NCBI GenBank assembly: GCA_023382715.1
Contig: JAHDWP010000007.1
Location: 1 to 64,000 of the forward strand
DNA length: 64,000 bases
Source of the DNA: Anaerolineae bacterium
GTDB taxonomy: Bacteria; Chloroflexota; Anaerolineae; Aggregatilineales; Aggregatilineaceae
Direction: 5' to 3'
The translations under genes and the position numbers were made by a program. The notes under the pieces are model-generated. The model ran no database searches, was not told the DNA's origin, and saw nothing but the letters and a program-made list of their open reading frames with translations. Within the stretch, counting starts at the first letter, position 1, and each line of letters opens with the position of its first letter. Below are positions 37,451-46,848 of this stretch, piece after piece.

Positions 37451-38554
37451 CTACAGGCTCTCCAGCCCTTTCAGCAGATAGAGGTAGAGACGGATCACCG
37501 GGCGCGGCGCGCGCAGGATGACCGCCCGCCCGATGCGCGTGCGCGACACGCGCTCGTTGAGCAGGGCGATGAAGGCGATGGCGTAATCCACCGGGCGCAC
37601 GCGGGCATCGTTGCGAGCCTTGATGCGCACGCCGAGGAACCGCCCCACGCGCGCCCGCGCGTTGACGCTGTAGTGGAAGGGAGCTGTGCGCGCCTGGCCG
37701 TTGGCGATTTCGTCCACCGGCTCCTCGCTGCCGATCAGCACTCCGTCGCGCAGCGCTGCCGCGATCAGCGCGCTGCCGGCAGGCGTGCGCGCGATGAGCG
37801 CCGTGTGCTTGATCGGGTTAGCCTTCATGCGCGGCGACCAGATGTCTCCGGCGGAGATGTCGCAGTGATAGCCGAAATGGTCGAAGCAGTGGTGACACTT
37901 GGGCTGAGCGAAGAAGTACAGATTGCGGTAGTCGGAGAAGGTCTCGAACGGCTTGACGACCTGCGCTCCGTCGGCAAAGGTGGCTTCCAGGCTGCCACGC
38001 CAGTGGCCGATGCGCCAGTGGTAGCCGGTCAGCGGACCATGCCCCTGGCCCAGCCTATCCACAATGGCGTCGGTGAGGGCTGGCTCGGAGTTGTGCCCGC
38101 AGAACAGGGTGATCACCAGGGCGATCCGGGCGTCGAGCGCCGCGCTTCTGGCTCGCGCACGCTGGAGGATGGTCGCGTCGCAGGGCAGGGCGACGACTGC
38201 CAGCCGCCCGTCGAAGGCTTCGATCAGCGGCAGGGCGTCGTTGGCGAAGTAGACCGCCGCGTATTTGCTGCCCTGGGCGACCATGATCTCCTCGCGGGTG
38301 CGGGCGATGATGAACTCCGGGCGCGGTTTGGCGGCGCGCAGGGCCGTCCGGCAGACCAGCGCGCCGCCAATCTGCCCGCTCTCCAGGAGGTAAATCAGCA
38401 GTGCTGAGACGCTCCCGCCAGAAGCGGCGTTGGCGTGCACAGCATCATCGGCGGCGTAGGTGAAATAACACTGCTCGAACTCGCCCACGTAGCGCCGCAA
38501 CTGGTCGGGCGTGAAATTCTTGTGCCAGAGGGCCTGGCGGAGGCGCTTGATCAC
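37451..38554 (-). CDS. FrhB/FdhB-like (coenzyme F420 hydrogenase beta) family protein in sugar operon
   Basis: The GTG start overlaps the stop of the glycosyltransferase gene (GTGA). The 367-residue protein has the YFTYAADDAVHANAASGGSVSALLIYLLE N-terminus and the PCDATILQRAR segment of the FrhB_FdhB family. It also carries CGHNSEPALTD and CHHCFDHFGYHCDISAGDIW, giving Cys ligands for an iron-sulfur cluster. FrhB-like proteins in polysaccharide operons are flavin/Fe-S oxidoreductases of unclear role, often next to pyruvyltransferase-like genes as here. Confidence 0.82.
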   Translation of the reverse strand: MIKRLRQALWHKNFTPDQLRRYVGEFEQCYFTYAADDAVHANAASGGSVSALLIYLLESGQIGGALVCRTALRAAKPRPEFIIARTREEIMVAQGSKYAAVYFANDALPLIEAFDGRLAVVALPCDATILQRARARSAALDARIALVITLFCGHNSEPALTDAIVDRLGQGHGPLTGYHWRIGHWRGSLEATFADGAQVVKPFETFSDYRNLYFFAQPKCHHCFDHFGYHCDISAGDIWSPRMKANPIKHTALIARTPAGSALIAAALRDGVLIGSEEPVDEIANGQARTAPFHYSVNARARVGRFLGVRIKARNDARVRPVDYAIAFIALLNERVSRTRIGRAVILRAPRPVIRLYLYLLKGLESL

Positions 38555-39573
38555 GGCTCGCCACCACTCCTCTCCATTGCCACGTCTGCGCTGGCCTGCG
38601 CGCGCTCTGCATCGGGCGCGCGCAGCACCGCCCGCGTGATGCGCAGCGGGTCTTCTTCGCGCTGCACGACCGAGACGACCAGTTCGGCCAGCAGGCCGAT
38701 GGTGCCCAACTGCACGCCCATCACCATGAGCAGCACGCCCAGCGTGAGCAGCGGGCGCTGGCTGAGCGGGCGCATCCCCTGGAACCATTCGATGGACAGG
38801 TAGGCGTTGACCAGGAAGCCAGCCAGCAGCAGCAACAGCCCCGCCCCGCCAAAGAGGTGCAGCGGACGGTAGCGAAAGTTGTTCAGAAAGAGCACGGTCA
38901 GCAGGTCCAGCCCGCCGCGCAACAGGCGGCCCGGCCCGTACTTGGAGCGCCCGAAGCGCCGTTTGTGGTGCACGACGGGCAGCTCGGTCACGCGGAAGCC
39001 GTTGTAGTGGGCCAGGATGGGGATATAGCGGTGCAGGTCTCCATAGAGGCGCAACTCGCGCACGGCCTCGGCGCGGTAAGCCTTCAGCCCGCAGTTCATA
39101 TCGTGCAGGCGCAGACCGGTCACCCAGGCGGTGACGTGGTTGGCGATCCACGACGGGATGCGCTTGGAGAGCGGGTCCTGGCGCTGGAACTTCCAGCCGC
39201 TCACCACGTCGTAGCCTTCATCCAGCCTGGCCAGCAGGTTGGGGATTTCCGCCGGATCATCCTGCAGATCGGCGTCCATGGTGATGAGGATCGCGCCACG
39301 CGCCAGGGCGAAGCCGGTGTTGAGGGCCAGGCTCTTGCCGGAATTGCGCCGCTGCTCGGCCACCACGACGTGAGCATCCGCCGCCTGCAAGGCGCGCAGT
39401 GCGTCGCGCGTGCCGTCGGTGCTGCCATCGTCCACATAGACGACTTCCCAGGTCACGCCTAGCGACTCCACCACAGCGCGAATCCGCTCGTGCAACAGCG
39501 GCACGCTTTCGGCTTCGTTGTAGGCGGGCACGACGATGGACAGGTCGAGCGATCTGGCGGGCGGGTGCTCCAT
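38551..39573 (-). CDS. Family 2 glycosyltransferase, dolichol-phosphate-mannose-synthase-like
   Basis: The 340-residue protein heads the envelope operon. The GT-A domain shows LSIVVPAYNEAESVPLL, VYVDDGSTDGT and ITMDADLQDDP (the metal-binding DxD), then HKRRFGRSKYG. Two membrane helices at the C-terminus (about 235-310) place it with the DPM1/ArnC group, which load sugars onto polyprenyl phosphate. Its product could feed transferases or the flippase-like proteins of the same operon. Confidence 0.9.
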   Translation of the reverse strand: MEHPPARSLDLSIVVPAYNEAESVPLLHERIRAVVESLGVTWEVVYVDDGSTDGTRDALRALQAADAHVVVAEQRRNSGKSLALNTGFALARGAILITMDADLQDDPAEIPNLLARLDEGYDVVSGWKFQRQDPLSKRIPSWIANHVTAWVTGLRLHDMNCGLKAYRAEAVRELRLYGDLHRYIPILAHYNGFRVTELPVVHHKRRFGRSKYGPGRLLRGGLDLLTVLFLNNFRYRPLHLFGGAGLLLLLAGFLVNAYLSIEWFQGMRPLSQRPLLTLGVLLMVMGVQLGTIGLLAELVVSVVQREEDPLRITRAVLRAPDAERAQASADVAMERSGGEP

Positions 39574-39665
39574 CCCAGGTCTCCCTCATGGGCGCGTGAG
39601 TGCGAACGCGCGTGATTGTAGCAGGGCGGGCCGACCGCGCCAATGCCTTAAAGAGCCGTAAGCAC

Positions 39666-39695
39666 AACATGCCGGAGCGAGTGCCCCGGCATGTT
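39666..39695 (-). terminator. Hairpin after the collagen-like gene
   Basis: Perfect 10-base arms AACATGCCGG and CCGGCATGTT enclose a 10-base loop, about 30 bases after the collagen-like stop on the minus strand. No T run is present, so it may act as a 3' stabiliser. Confidence 0.45.
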
Positions 39696-39723
39696 ATCCC
39701 TGGTGCGCTGGGTATAGAGGTGC

Positions 39724-40542
39724 TTATTCCGCTGCCGCACAGATAGCGTAGCCGGTGAGGGTGAACTTCCCCTCGCCGCGCGCGCGGATGAGCCAGCTTG
39801 AGTCGTCACGGGGGGCGCTGACGTAGATGTTGACTGCCGCGCTGGAAGCGCTCGCTCCGCCACCGAACACGCGCTTTCCTTCTGGGCACGCGAGGATGAG
39901 CACGGCCTCACCGGTCACTGCGCTCTTTTGCGTGACGATCTCATAACCGGCGAACGTGCCAGGGTCACCCTGGGGGCCAGCCGGACCGGCGGGACCGGCG
40001 GGACCAGCAGGACCAGCAGGCCCGGCGGGGCCGGGTTCACCCTGCGGGCCAGGCTCGCCCTGCAGACCGGCGGGGCCGGGTTCACCCTGCGGGCCAGCAG
40101 GCCCAGCGGGGCCAGCGGGGCCTTGTTCGCCCTTTGCGCCAGCGTCACCCTTTGGCCCGGTGGGGCCGGGTTCACCCTGCGGGCCAGGCTCGCCCTGCAG
40201 ACCAGCAGGGCCTTGCTCACCCTTTGCGCCAGCGTCACCCTGCGGCCCAGCGGGGCCGGGTTCACCCTGGGGGCCAGGCTCACCCTGCGGGCCAGCGGGG
40301 CCAGGCTCACCCTGCGGGCCAGGTTCGCCCGGCGGCCCGGCGGGGCCGGGGTCACCTTGCGGGCCAGGCTCGCCTGGCGGGCCAGGTTCGCCCGGCGGCC
40401 CGGCGGGGCCAACCGGCCCGGCAGACCCCTCGGGGCCGCGCGGCCCCGGCTCCCCTTTGTCACCCTGGCAGCCGCTCAACAGCGAGCCGACGAGTATCAA
40501 TACGACCAGTCCGATCAGAAGTGATAGTCGTCTTCGTTTCAA
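39724..40542 (-). CDS. Collagen-like surface lipoprotein
   Basis: The 272-residue protein has a lipoprotein signal ending LLSGC (lipid Cys at 25). Residues 27 to about 194 are some 56 uninterrupted Gly-X-Y triplets, rich in GEPGPQ, GPAGPQ and GDAGAKGEQ, as in bacterial collagen-like proteins that form triple helices. A globular C-terminal domain of about 75 residues follows ([20 protein letters not shown]...), with Cys in [16 protein letters not shown] and in the last residues. It may trimerise the helix or bind ligands. The DNA repeat could vary in length by slippage. There is no LPXTG-type anchor. Confidence 0.85.
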   Translation of the reverse strand: MKRRRLSLLIGLVVLILVGSLLSGCQGDKGEPGPRGPEGSAGPVGPAGPPGEPGPPGEPGPQGDPGPAGPPGEPGPQGEPGPAGPQGEPGPQGEPGPAGPQGDAGAKGEQGPAGLQGEPGPQGEPGPTGPKGDAGAKGEQGPAGPAGPAGPQGEPGPAGLQGEPGPQGEPGPAGPAGPAGPAGPAGPAGPQGDPGTFAGYEIVTQKSAVTGEAVLILACPEGKRVFGGGASASSAAVNIYVSAPRDDSSWLIRARGEGKFTLTGYAICAAAE

Positions 40543-40886
40543 AATAGTCTCTCCTCAGCACAATACAAAAGACGGCACAAGTGCGGGGTTCAGTCCGGCG
40601 CGAAGGGCGATGATAAAGACACAGTGAGTCTGACGGGTGGCCAGGCCAGCGGCCAGATGCCGAGTCGCCCTGCGCGTGACTGCCCTCTCTATTGAACACT
40701 ATTGCGCACCGCCGAGTCAACCGAGTCGTGGGGGATGCTGTTGACGAAATACTCCCGTAGGGGCGTATTGCAGCAGCGCAGCGCTCCTCTGGCAAGGTTG
40801 TGCGCGCACCTGAGCACGTGTGGCATAGCGCGATCGCATGTGGCGGGCTATGATCCCCCGGCGCGATAGAGGAAGGAGACGTGTGA
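40543..40886. other. Gene-free stretch with partial repeat
   Basis: A fragment of the MITE family (GTAGGGGCGTATTGCAGCAGCGCAGCG ... TTGTGCGCGCACC) lies at about 40755-40811. GGAAGGAG at 40871-40878 is the ribosome site of the next gene. Nothing else is seen. Confidence 0.4.
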
Positions 40887-42179
40887 TTGATACGGCGGGC
40901 GTGCGTTTGGCTGATGTGGGGCGCGATGATGGCCGCGCTGACTCTGTCCGGCTGCGCGGATTCCGTATCGCCGCGCCCGGCGCGCACGCCTAGCCCGCGC
41001 TTGAAGGCCGCTGGCCCGCCGTGCCAGCTTGTGGACTGGGCGCCCTGGCGCAATGCCGACACGACCTGCCTGGAAGTCGTCCTCGACGCGGTGACGCCGC
41101 CCGAAGCCGCCCCTGCCTTGCTGGGCCTGGCCCTGGGGCCGGAGGGCACGCTCTACCTGGCGCGCACGGCAGAGGGGGCCATCTGGGCGATGAGCGACGC
41201 CGATGGCGACCAGTTCCTGGACGGGCCGCGCCTCGTCGCTGCCGGGCTGACTTATCCCACCAGCCTGGCGGTGCACGACGGGGCGCTGTACGTGGCCTCG
41301 GTGGGTGGGCTGCTGCGCCTCGACCCGCTTGCTGAAGGGCGCTTCGCCGCGCCGGTCGTCCTCGTCCCCGATTTGCTGGATGAGGAGCGCGGCTTCTGGC
41401 CGGGCAGCGTCCAGGTGGGGCCGGATGGACGGCTGTACGTCAGCCTGGGCGCGGGCTGCGCCTGGTGCGATGCGGCGGAAGTCGCGCCGGGGATGCTGGT
41501 CAGCTACGCGCTGGACGGGAGCGACCGCCGTGTGGAGGCGACCGGCCTGCGCGACCCCTGGGACTTCGCCTGGCACCCGGCCACCGGCGAGCTGTGGATC
41601 GTGGACAGCGGTCGCATCGTGCCGGGGACGCTGGTGGGCGGCCCACCCGACGAGCTGAATCGCGTCACGCCCGGCGCAGACTTCGGCTTCCCGCGCTGCA
41701 TGGGCGACCGCCAGCCCGACCCGGCGCTGTCCACGCAGGAGGCAGATGGCTGCGCGAAAACAGAGCCGCCCGCGTTCGCTTTCCCTGCGCAGAGCAGCCC
41801 TGGGGGGATCGTCTTCTACGATCACGACGGTTTCCCGTTCTGGCAGGGCGACCTGATCGTGGCTTTGCGCGGCTCGTCCACGCTGGCGGAGCCGGCGGGT
41901 TACGCGCTGACCGTGGCGGGCTTCGGCGATGACGGCCAGCCCGACGGCACGGCTGCGCTGATCTCCCCGACCAGCGAGCACCGCCGCTTTCAGTTGCCAC
42001 TGGCCGCTTTCTCGCTCATGCGCGTGGGCTTCTACCCGTATCATCCGGTGGACGTGGTACTGAGCGCGGAGGGCTGGCTGTACGTCTCGGTACAGGAGGG
42101 GCGCGTCTTCCGTGTTCGCCCGCGCCCGGCGGCGGGCGGGGTTGAAGCTGCGCCGCCGACGCCCGTCGCGCTGCCCTGA
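40887..42179 (+). CDS. Glucose/sorbosone-dehydrogenase-like beta-propeller lipoprotein
   Basis: The TTG start is chosen because GGAAGGAG lies eight bases upstream and a lipoprotein signal (ALTLSGC) follows. The 430-residue protein matches the GSDH/PQQ-dependent sugar dehydrogenase propeller: LLGLALGPEGTLYLA, GSVQVGPDGRLYVSLGAGCAWCDA, GLRDPWDFAWHPATGELWIVDSG and GFPRCMGDRQPDP. Family enzymes oxidise sugars outside the cell with PQQ. Whether this protein binds PQQ is not certain. It is followed 28 bases later by a small membrane protein gene. Confidence 0.8.
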   Translation: MIRRACVWLMWGAMMAALTLSGCADSVSPRPARTPSPRLKAAGPPCQLVDWAPWRNADTTCLEVVLDAVTPPEAAPALLGLALGPEGTLYLARTAEGAIWAMSDADGDQFLDGPRLVAAGLTYPTSLAVHDGALYVASVGGLLRLDPLAEGRFAAPVVLVPDLLDEERGFWPGSVQVGPDGRLYVSLGAGCAWCDAAEVAPGMLVSYALDGSDRRVEATGLRDPWDFAWHPATGELWIVDSGRIVPGTLVGGPPDELNRVTPGADFGFPRCMGDRQPDPALSTQEADGCAKTEPPAFAFPAQSSPGGIVFYDHDGFPFWQGDLIVALRGSSTLAEPAGYALTVAGFGDDGQPDGTAALISPTSEHRRFQLPLAAFSLMRVGFYPYHPVDVVLSAEGWLYVSVQEGRVFRVRPRPAAGGVEAAPPTPVALP

Positions 42180-42207
42180 CCGTGCTCAAGCGCCCGAAGG
42201 AGTGATC

Positions 42208-42786
42208 ATGTCCGAACGCACCCAAGCTGCTGTCCCGCCCGCCTCGGCGGAGATGGCTGCCCGGCTGACCGCTAACCACGCCGGACGGCTGACCTCTGCG
42301 CAGCGCCGCCTGGCGCTGATCGCCGGGCTGGGGGCGCTGGTCGTCTTCCTGTGTCCGCTGGCGATGCTGGCGCAGATGGGCGCGCTGCTGTTGTGGGGTG
42401 ACGCGCCCGTGTCAACGCTGGCCGGCGTGCTCTTCACGATCGTGGGGGCGCTGTTCGTGGTGCTGTTCGCCGGGCTGGTGGGCGTGAACGCGCTGACCTT
42501 CCTGCCGGAAGCGTTCATGCGCCAGCCGGTGCGCTGCGCGCGCGGGCCGCTCCAGGTTCGCGTCACCGAGGGGCACCGGCCAGAGCTGCCCTTCTCGTAC
42601 ATCGTCGGCGACTATTCGTTTGCGCCGTATGTCGCGCCTGGCGACGTGCCGCTGCGCGTTGGCGCGCCGTATGTGGTTTACTACGCGGCGCGCAGCCGCC
42701 TGCTGCTGAGCCTGGCGGCGCTTGATGCGCCCGACGGAGCGCAGTGGGAACCGGCTGAGGAGGCTGGTGAACCTGGCGAGACCTGA
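42208..42786 (+). CDS. Membrane protein of unknown function (two helices)
   Basis: I do not recognise this 192-residue protein. It has a polar N-terminus, two membrane helices (about 36-62 and 70-96) and a C-terminal soluble part with RCARGPLQVRVTEGHRPELPFSYIVGDYSF and VGAPYVVYYAARSRLLLSL. The start ATG 42208 has GAAGGA upstream. It is probably co-transcribed with the propeller gene. Confidence 0.7.
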   Translation: MSERTQAAVPPASAEMAARLTANHAGRLTSAQRRLALIAGLGALVVFLCPLAMLAQMGALLLWGDAPVSTLAGVLFTIVGALFVVLFAGLVGVNALTFLPEAFMRQPVRCARGPLQVRVTEGHRPELPFSYIVGDYSFAPYVAPGDVPLRVGAPYVVYYAARSRLLLSLAALDAPDGAQWEPAEEAGEPGET

Positions 42787-42832
42787 CCGGCAGGGCAGGC
42801 GGCGAGCGCGAAGGTCCTGCTGCCCCAGAAAT

Positions 42833-44590
42833 CTATTCCGAGGACGGGCGCAGCGGCAGCATCACCGTGAAGACTGATCCTTCGCCGAGGCGACTCTCCA
42901 GCCCCACCTGGCCGCCGTGCGCCTCAACCAGGCTCTTGACGATGGACAACCCCAGGCCCGTCCCCTCGATGGCTTCGGTGTCGGGCGTCCGCACGCGGAA
43001 GAAGCGCTGAAAGACGCGCGCCTGGTCTTCGGGGCTGATGCCCAGGCCGTCGTCGCTGATGGCGATGCGCACCATGCCGTTGCGCACGTCGGCGCGCACC
43101 AGCACGCGCCCCTGGGCGGGCGTGTACTTGACCGCGTTGCTCAGCAGATTGGCCAGAATCTGGGTCAGGCGACCCTCGTCGGCGGGGATGGGCGGGATGT
43201 CCGGCGGGATGTCAATGGTCAGGGCCATGCTCTTCTCGCGCAGCAGGGGCATGAACGGCCCGGCTACCGCCTCGACCAGGCTGGCGAGATGTACCTGCGA
43301 ACAGCGCAGGGTGATGCCGCTCTCGATGCGTGCCATATCCAGCAGGTCGTCAATGAGGTGGCGCATATGCGCCACCGCCCCCTGGATGCGCCGGATGTAG
43401 TTCTGGCCCTGCGCGTTGAGCGGATTGGTCATCTGCACCAGGTCCACATAGCCCAGGATAGTGCTCAGCGGGTTCTTCAGGTCGTGTGAGGTGGTCGCCA
43501 GCAGCTCATTCTTGAGCTTGTCGGTTTCTTTGTACGGGGTGATGTCGTGCATCACGATTGACCAGCCGACTTCTGGCAGGTGGGCGACGCTGGCGTGCAG
43601 GGTTTTGTCTTCGGGCAGCGCCAGCTCGCTGACTGGCCCCGACTCGCCAGCGCGCGCCCGGTCGAGCAGCTCGACGAGACCCGACCCGCCGAAGACCTCA
43701 GCGAAGGGCCGCTCGCCGTATTGCTCTTTAGGCGGCAGGTGGAAGGTAGCCAGCGCCGCCTGGTTGACCAGCACCAGCCGCTCCTCATGATCCACCACGA
43801 TCACGGCGTCGGCGGTGCTGCGCAGGATCACTTCCAGCTTCTGGCGCTCGCGCTGCATGGCGTCCAGCAGATTGGCGTTGTCAATGGCGGCGGCGGCGCG
43901 CGAGGCCAGGCGCACGGCGAACTCCAGATTCTCGGCGTTGAACGCGCCGGGCGCCCGGCTTTCGCAGCGGATCACAGCGATGACGCGATCCTGGCGCGCG
44001 ACTGGCACGGCAAGCTGGGATCGCACGCCGGGCAGCGCCTCGACATAGTCCGGGTCCTGGCCTGTGTCTGCCACATTCTCCGGGACGCCCGTTTGCGCCA
44101 CGCGCCCGGCGATTCCCCGGCTGATCGGCCATGGCTCGCTGCTGAGCCGCTCCCACGCCCCTGGTGAGTAGCCATAGCCTGTGACGTACTGCAAGGTCTG
44201 CGTCTCCCCCTGAACCAGGGCGACCGCCGCCGCGTCGCTGTTGGTGAAGCGCAGCAGCCAGTCAACGGACAGGCTGAGGATGCGGTTGACACTGAGGGTG
44301 TAGTTCAGCTCGCGGTCAATACGGCTGAGAATCTCCAACTCTTTGACTCGCTCGGCAAGCTGGGCATCGGCGCTGGCGCTGTGCGCGAGCCGCGCCTGAT
44401 AGAGGGTCAGCAGCCCGACCAGCGCGGGGAAAAGAGCGACCCATTGCACGAGTCGCCCGCCAGGCCCGCCCGCCAGCGCGTAGATGACCAGGATGAGCGA
44501 GGTCAGGGCACCGGCGATGAGGGCCGCCAGGCGTGTTCCTCGCCAGGACATTGGTATCTGGCTGGCGCTGGGGGCGGTTGCAGAAGGCAC
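42833..44590 (-). CDS. Membrane sensor histidine kinase with GAF and PAS domains
   Basis: The 585-residue kinase has two N-terminal membrane helices (about 18-65), a short coiled region, a GAF domain (about 85-240, with GIAGRVAQTGVPENVADTGQDPDY), a PAS domain (about 250-355), HisKA with the phosphoacceptor in TTSHDLKNPLSTILGY (His near 369), and HATPase_c with N (LANLLSNAVKYTP), G1 (AISDDGLGIS), F (RVFQRFFRV) and G2 (GTGLGLSIVKSL) boxes. No response regulator gene is adjacent, so it is an orphan kinase. A TATAAT at 44693-44688 on the minus strand may be its -10. Confidence 0.93.
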   Translation of the reverse strand: MPSATAPSASQIPMSWRGTRLAALIAGALTSLILVIYALAGGPGGRLVQWVALFPALVGLLTLYQARLAHSASADAQLAERVKELEILSRIDRELNYTLSVNRILSLSVDWLLRFTNSDAAAVALVQGETQTLQYVTGYGYSPGAWERLSSEPWPISRGIAGRVAQTGVPENVADTGQDPDYVEALPGVRSQLAVPVARQDRVIAVIRCESRAPGAFNAENLEFAVRLASRAAAAIDNANLLDAMQRERQKLEVILRSTADAVIVVDHEERLVLVNQAALATFHLPPKEQYGERPFAEVFGGSGLVELLDRARAGESGPVSELALPEDKTLHASVAHLPEVGWSIVMHDITPYKETDKLKNELLATTSHDLKNPLSTILGYVDLVQMTNPLNAQGQNYIRRIQGAVAHMRHLIDDLLDMARIESGITLRCSQVHLASLVEAVAGPFMPLLREKSMALTIDIPPDIPPIPADEGRLTQILANLLSNAVKYTPAQGRVLVRADVRNGMVRIAISDDGLGISPEDQARVFQRFFRVRTPDTEAIEGTGLGLSIVKSLVEAHGGQVGLESRLGEGSVFTVMLPLRPSSE

Positions 44591-44975
44591 GGAGGTTTAT
44601 CTTTCTTAAACGGTATAGCCCGTCGCCCGCTTGCTGTGCGCGAACGTGGCCAGGAAGCCATGCTGCGCTTTGCTCGTTTTCTTCTTTATTATACACAAGA
44701 CTTGATCTGGCAATAGCAAACGGGCGGGGCGGCGATTAACAGCATTGAGTAGGACAGGATGAGCGCGCGCGGGCGCTGCTGTGGATAACCTGTCAATAAA
44801 TGATCTGAAAAGGGCGCGCCAAGGAGGCGTGCGGTGCCTTTGCGGGGCTTTCAGGGGCAGCGCGCGCACGCGGGGTGCGTGCTGCGGCTGCCGGCCTGGC
44901 CACAACACGTCAACATCTGGTGGATAACCTGTTCAGCCGGGCGTATTGTCTGTGCACAGGCTGATGATGACCTGT
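44591..44975. other. Gene-free stretch
   Basis: It separates the kinase from dcd. It contains the kinase -10 box (44688-44693), an AT-rich stretch, and a GGGGTGCGTGCTGCGG word near 44873 that may be a relic of a MITE end. No gene is seen. Confidence 0.4.
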
Positions 44976-46664
44976 TTATAACTTGGGCAGCACGATGGTC
45001 TGCTGGCCCTGGTATTTGCCCTTCTTGTCCGCGTAGGACACCTCACATTCCTCGTCCGCCTCGAAGAAGAGCACCTGGGCGATGCCCTCGTTGGCGTACA
45101 CTTTGGCCGGAAGGGGGGTGGTGTTGCTGATCTCCAGCGTGACGAAGCCCTCCCAGCCGGGTTCGAAGGGCGTCACATTCACTATCAAGCCGCAATTCCG
45201 CACGAAGACGCCGGCTTCCAATGCGAAATTCCCCGCCTCCGGCACTGTCAGGCAATACACGTCATGGTCGCCCGGCAGTTCTTTGATGCTCTGGACTTTG
45301 TGGTTGACGCTTTCTCGGCGATTGCCCCTGAATTCCGCAATCAGGTCAGGAAACCGGCGAAATACAGCCCGGTCGCAGTTCAGCAGCCGGGCGGCGCCCC
45401 GCACCGATCCGGCCTGGTCGAGCGCGGCGCGCACAACATCAGCGGAGATCTCGTCACGCAGCCGGATTCCACGAGCGATCTCGCGCTGGCGCTCGCGGCG
45501 AGTGCCGTCATCGCGCGCCCAGGCTTCCCTGGAAAGCTGGCTGCGAAGCTCACGAACGGCGTCGTCATCATAATAGGTTTTTAGGGCGGCGCTCTGTCGG
45601 GCGCGGCGCTCATCAGTCCAGCTTTGCAGGCGCTGTTCGATCAATGCGGCGCGGATTTCGGTGTAGGCCGGGTCGTGCCAGAAACGCTGGGCCTGCTCAC
45701 TCTGTGCCTGAGAAATGCGCGCTCGCCATTCCGGGTCCTGGCCCAGGCGTTCGAAGGCGCTGCGGATGGCGCGGCTGTGCTCCTCAGGGTCGAAGTCTTC
45801 CCCGTAAGCGCTGGCGTTATGCAGTTGGATGTGCTCGCTGGCTGGCATCCGTGTCAGATTCCAGGGCATGTTGTTGCGGCGGTTGCGATCAACGTGGTGG
45901 CGATGTGTTCCAGGCTCATCAGCATACAGGCCATTGCGGATATTCCACTCATCAGCCAGCCGATGCGTGGGGAATGCGTGCCCGTTCAACGGCTGATAGA
46001 CCATCTCGTAGCCGCGCCACAGGTGCCTGTAAAGGGGCATCAGGCTGTCCCCTGGGCGCAGATTAGCGGCGGCCTCCAGGCGACCGTCGCGGGTGACAAA
46101 CTCGTGATCAGAGGTGCAATGAATGACCGCGCCGCTGTCGAGTGTGACTGCCAGCAGGGTATCCCGGCCAATGTAACGTGGCGCGTCAAGCCAGGACACG
46201 ATGATCCGGCCATGCGGCCCCACGCTGTATCCCCAGAACATCTCCCCGTCTTCGTGGCGACGAGCCATGTCTTCAAGGGTGGGCGCTGTGCCGTCCGCCA
46301 GGGCGACGCGCGTATCACCACTGAAGCAACGCGCGTAAGAAGATTTTCCCAGGCAGATGGTCAGCACCTTGCGCGGGATGCGAAAGTACTCGATGGTGCG
46401 CGCCAGCACGAACGAATTGGGGGGGATGATGCACTCCTCGCCCCTGAAGTCCACCATCGAGCGCGGGTCGAAGCACTTGGGATCAACGACCGTGTTGTAG
46501 ACGTTGGTGAAAATCTTGAACTCGTCGGCGATGCGGATGTCGTAGCCGTAGGACGACACGCCGTAGCTGATCACGCCGTCGCGCACCTGGTGGTCTACGA
46601 ACGGCTCGATCATGCCGTGTTCCAGCGCCATCTTGCGTATCCAGTGGTCGGGTTTCAGGCCCAT
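44976..46664 (-). CDS. dcd: dCTP deaminase interrupted by an intein
   Basis: The 562-codon frame encodes a 184-residue dCTP deaminase split by a 378-residue intein. The enzyme makes dUTP from dCTP for thymidylate synthesis. Extein landmarks are [34 protein letters not shown] and FVTLEISN, with catalytic Arg (Arg112) and Glu as in E. coli Dcd. The intein splits exactly after this Arg, at Cys113, inside the most conserved active-site motif, so the unspliced protein should be inactive. The extein resumes with Cys491 as the +1 nucleophile. The gene is followed by a spacer to the kinase gene and preceded by argS on the same strand. Confidence 0.9.
   Translation of the reverse strand: MGLKPDHWIRKMALEHGMIEPFVDHQVRDGVISYGVSSYGYDIRIADEFKIFTNVYNTVVDPKCFDPRSMVDFRGEECIIPPNSFVLARTIEYFRIPRKVLTICLGKSSYARCFSGDTRVALADGTAPTLEDMARRHEDGEMFWGYSVGPHGRIIVSWLDAPRYIGRDTLLAVTLDSGAVIHCTSDHEFVTRDGRLEAAANLRPGDSLMPLYRHLWRGYEMVYQPLNGHAFPTHRLADEWNIRNGLYADEPGTHRHHVDRNRRNNMPWNLTRMPASEHIQLHNASAYGEDFDPEEHSRAIRSAFERLGQDPEWRARISQAQSEQAQRFWHDPAYTEIRAALIEQRLQSWTDERRARQSAALKTYYDDDAVRELRSQLSREAWARDDGTRRERQREIARGIRLRDEISADVVRAALDQAGSVRGAARLLNCDRAVFRRFPDLIAEFRGNRRESVNHKVQSIKELPGDHDVYCLTVPEAGNFALEAGVFVRNCGLIVNVTPFEPGWEGFVTLEISNTTPLPAKVYANEGIAQVLFFEADEECEVSYADKKGKYQGQQTIVLPKL
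45195..46328 (-). other. Intein with HNH homing endonuclease in dcd
   Basis: The intein spans Dcd residues 113-490. Block A is [13 protein letters not shown], block B lies near [15 protein letters not shown] (Thr and His of the TxxH motif), and the C-terminal block is [23 protein letters not shown] before Cys+1. The last residue is Asn, but the one before it is Arg, where most inteins have His. An HNH-type motif occurs in the middle: [20 protein letters not shown]...HIQLHN, with an NUMOD-like helical DNA-binding region after it ([21 protein letters not shown]). The frame is open, so homing may still be possible. Confidence 0.88.
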
Positions 46665-46848
46665 GAGCGTTGCGTCTCCCTGGTGGATGGTGATTGGTTG
46701 TTAGTGATTGGTGATTGGTTGGCAGTGATCGGTTTTCAGCGATCAGTATGGCGATTCCCGGTGCTCCTAGCCACCCGCTGATTACCGACAACCGATCTTC
46801 CTTGCCTCAGACCGCCCGCTGATCACTGGCGACTGATCACTGATCGCT
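46665..46848. repeat. TGATTGGTGATTGG and CTGATCACTGATC repeat tract between argS and dcd
   Basis: Degenerate units of GTGATTGGTTGTTAGTGATT and GATCACTGGCGACTGATCAC make up most of this spacer. It belongs to the same loose family as 6437-6627. I see no gene. Confidence 0.55.

Noticed and set aside
39956-40627. Plus-strand Gly/Pro-rich frame opposite the collagen-like gene
   Set aside because: The triplet repeat is collagen-like in both strands, but only the minus strand has a signal peptide, lipobox, ribosome context and C-terminal domain.
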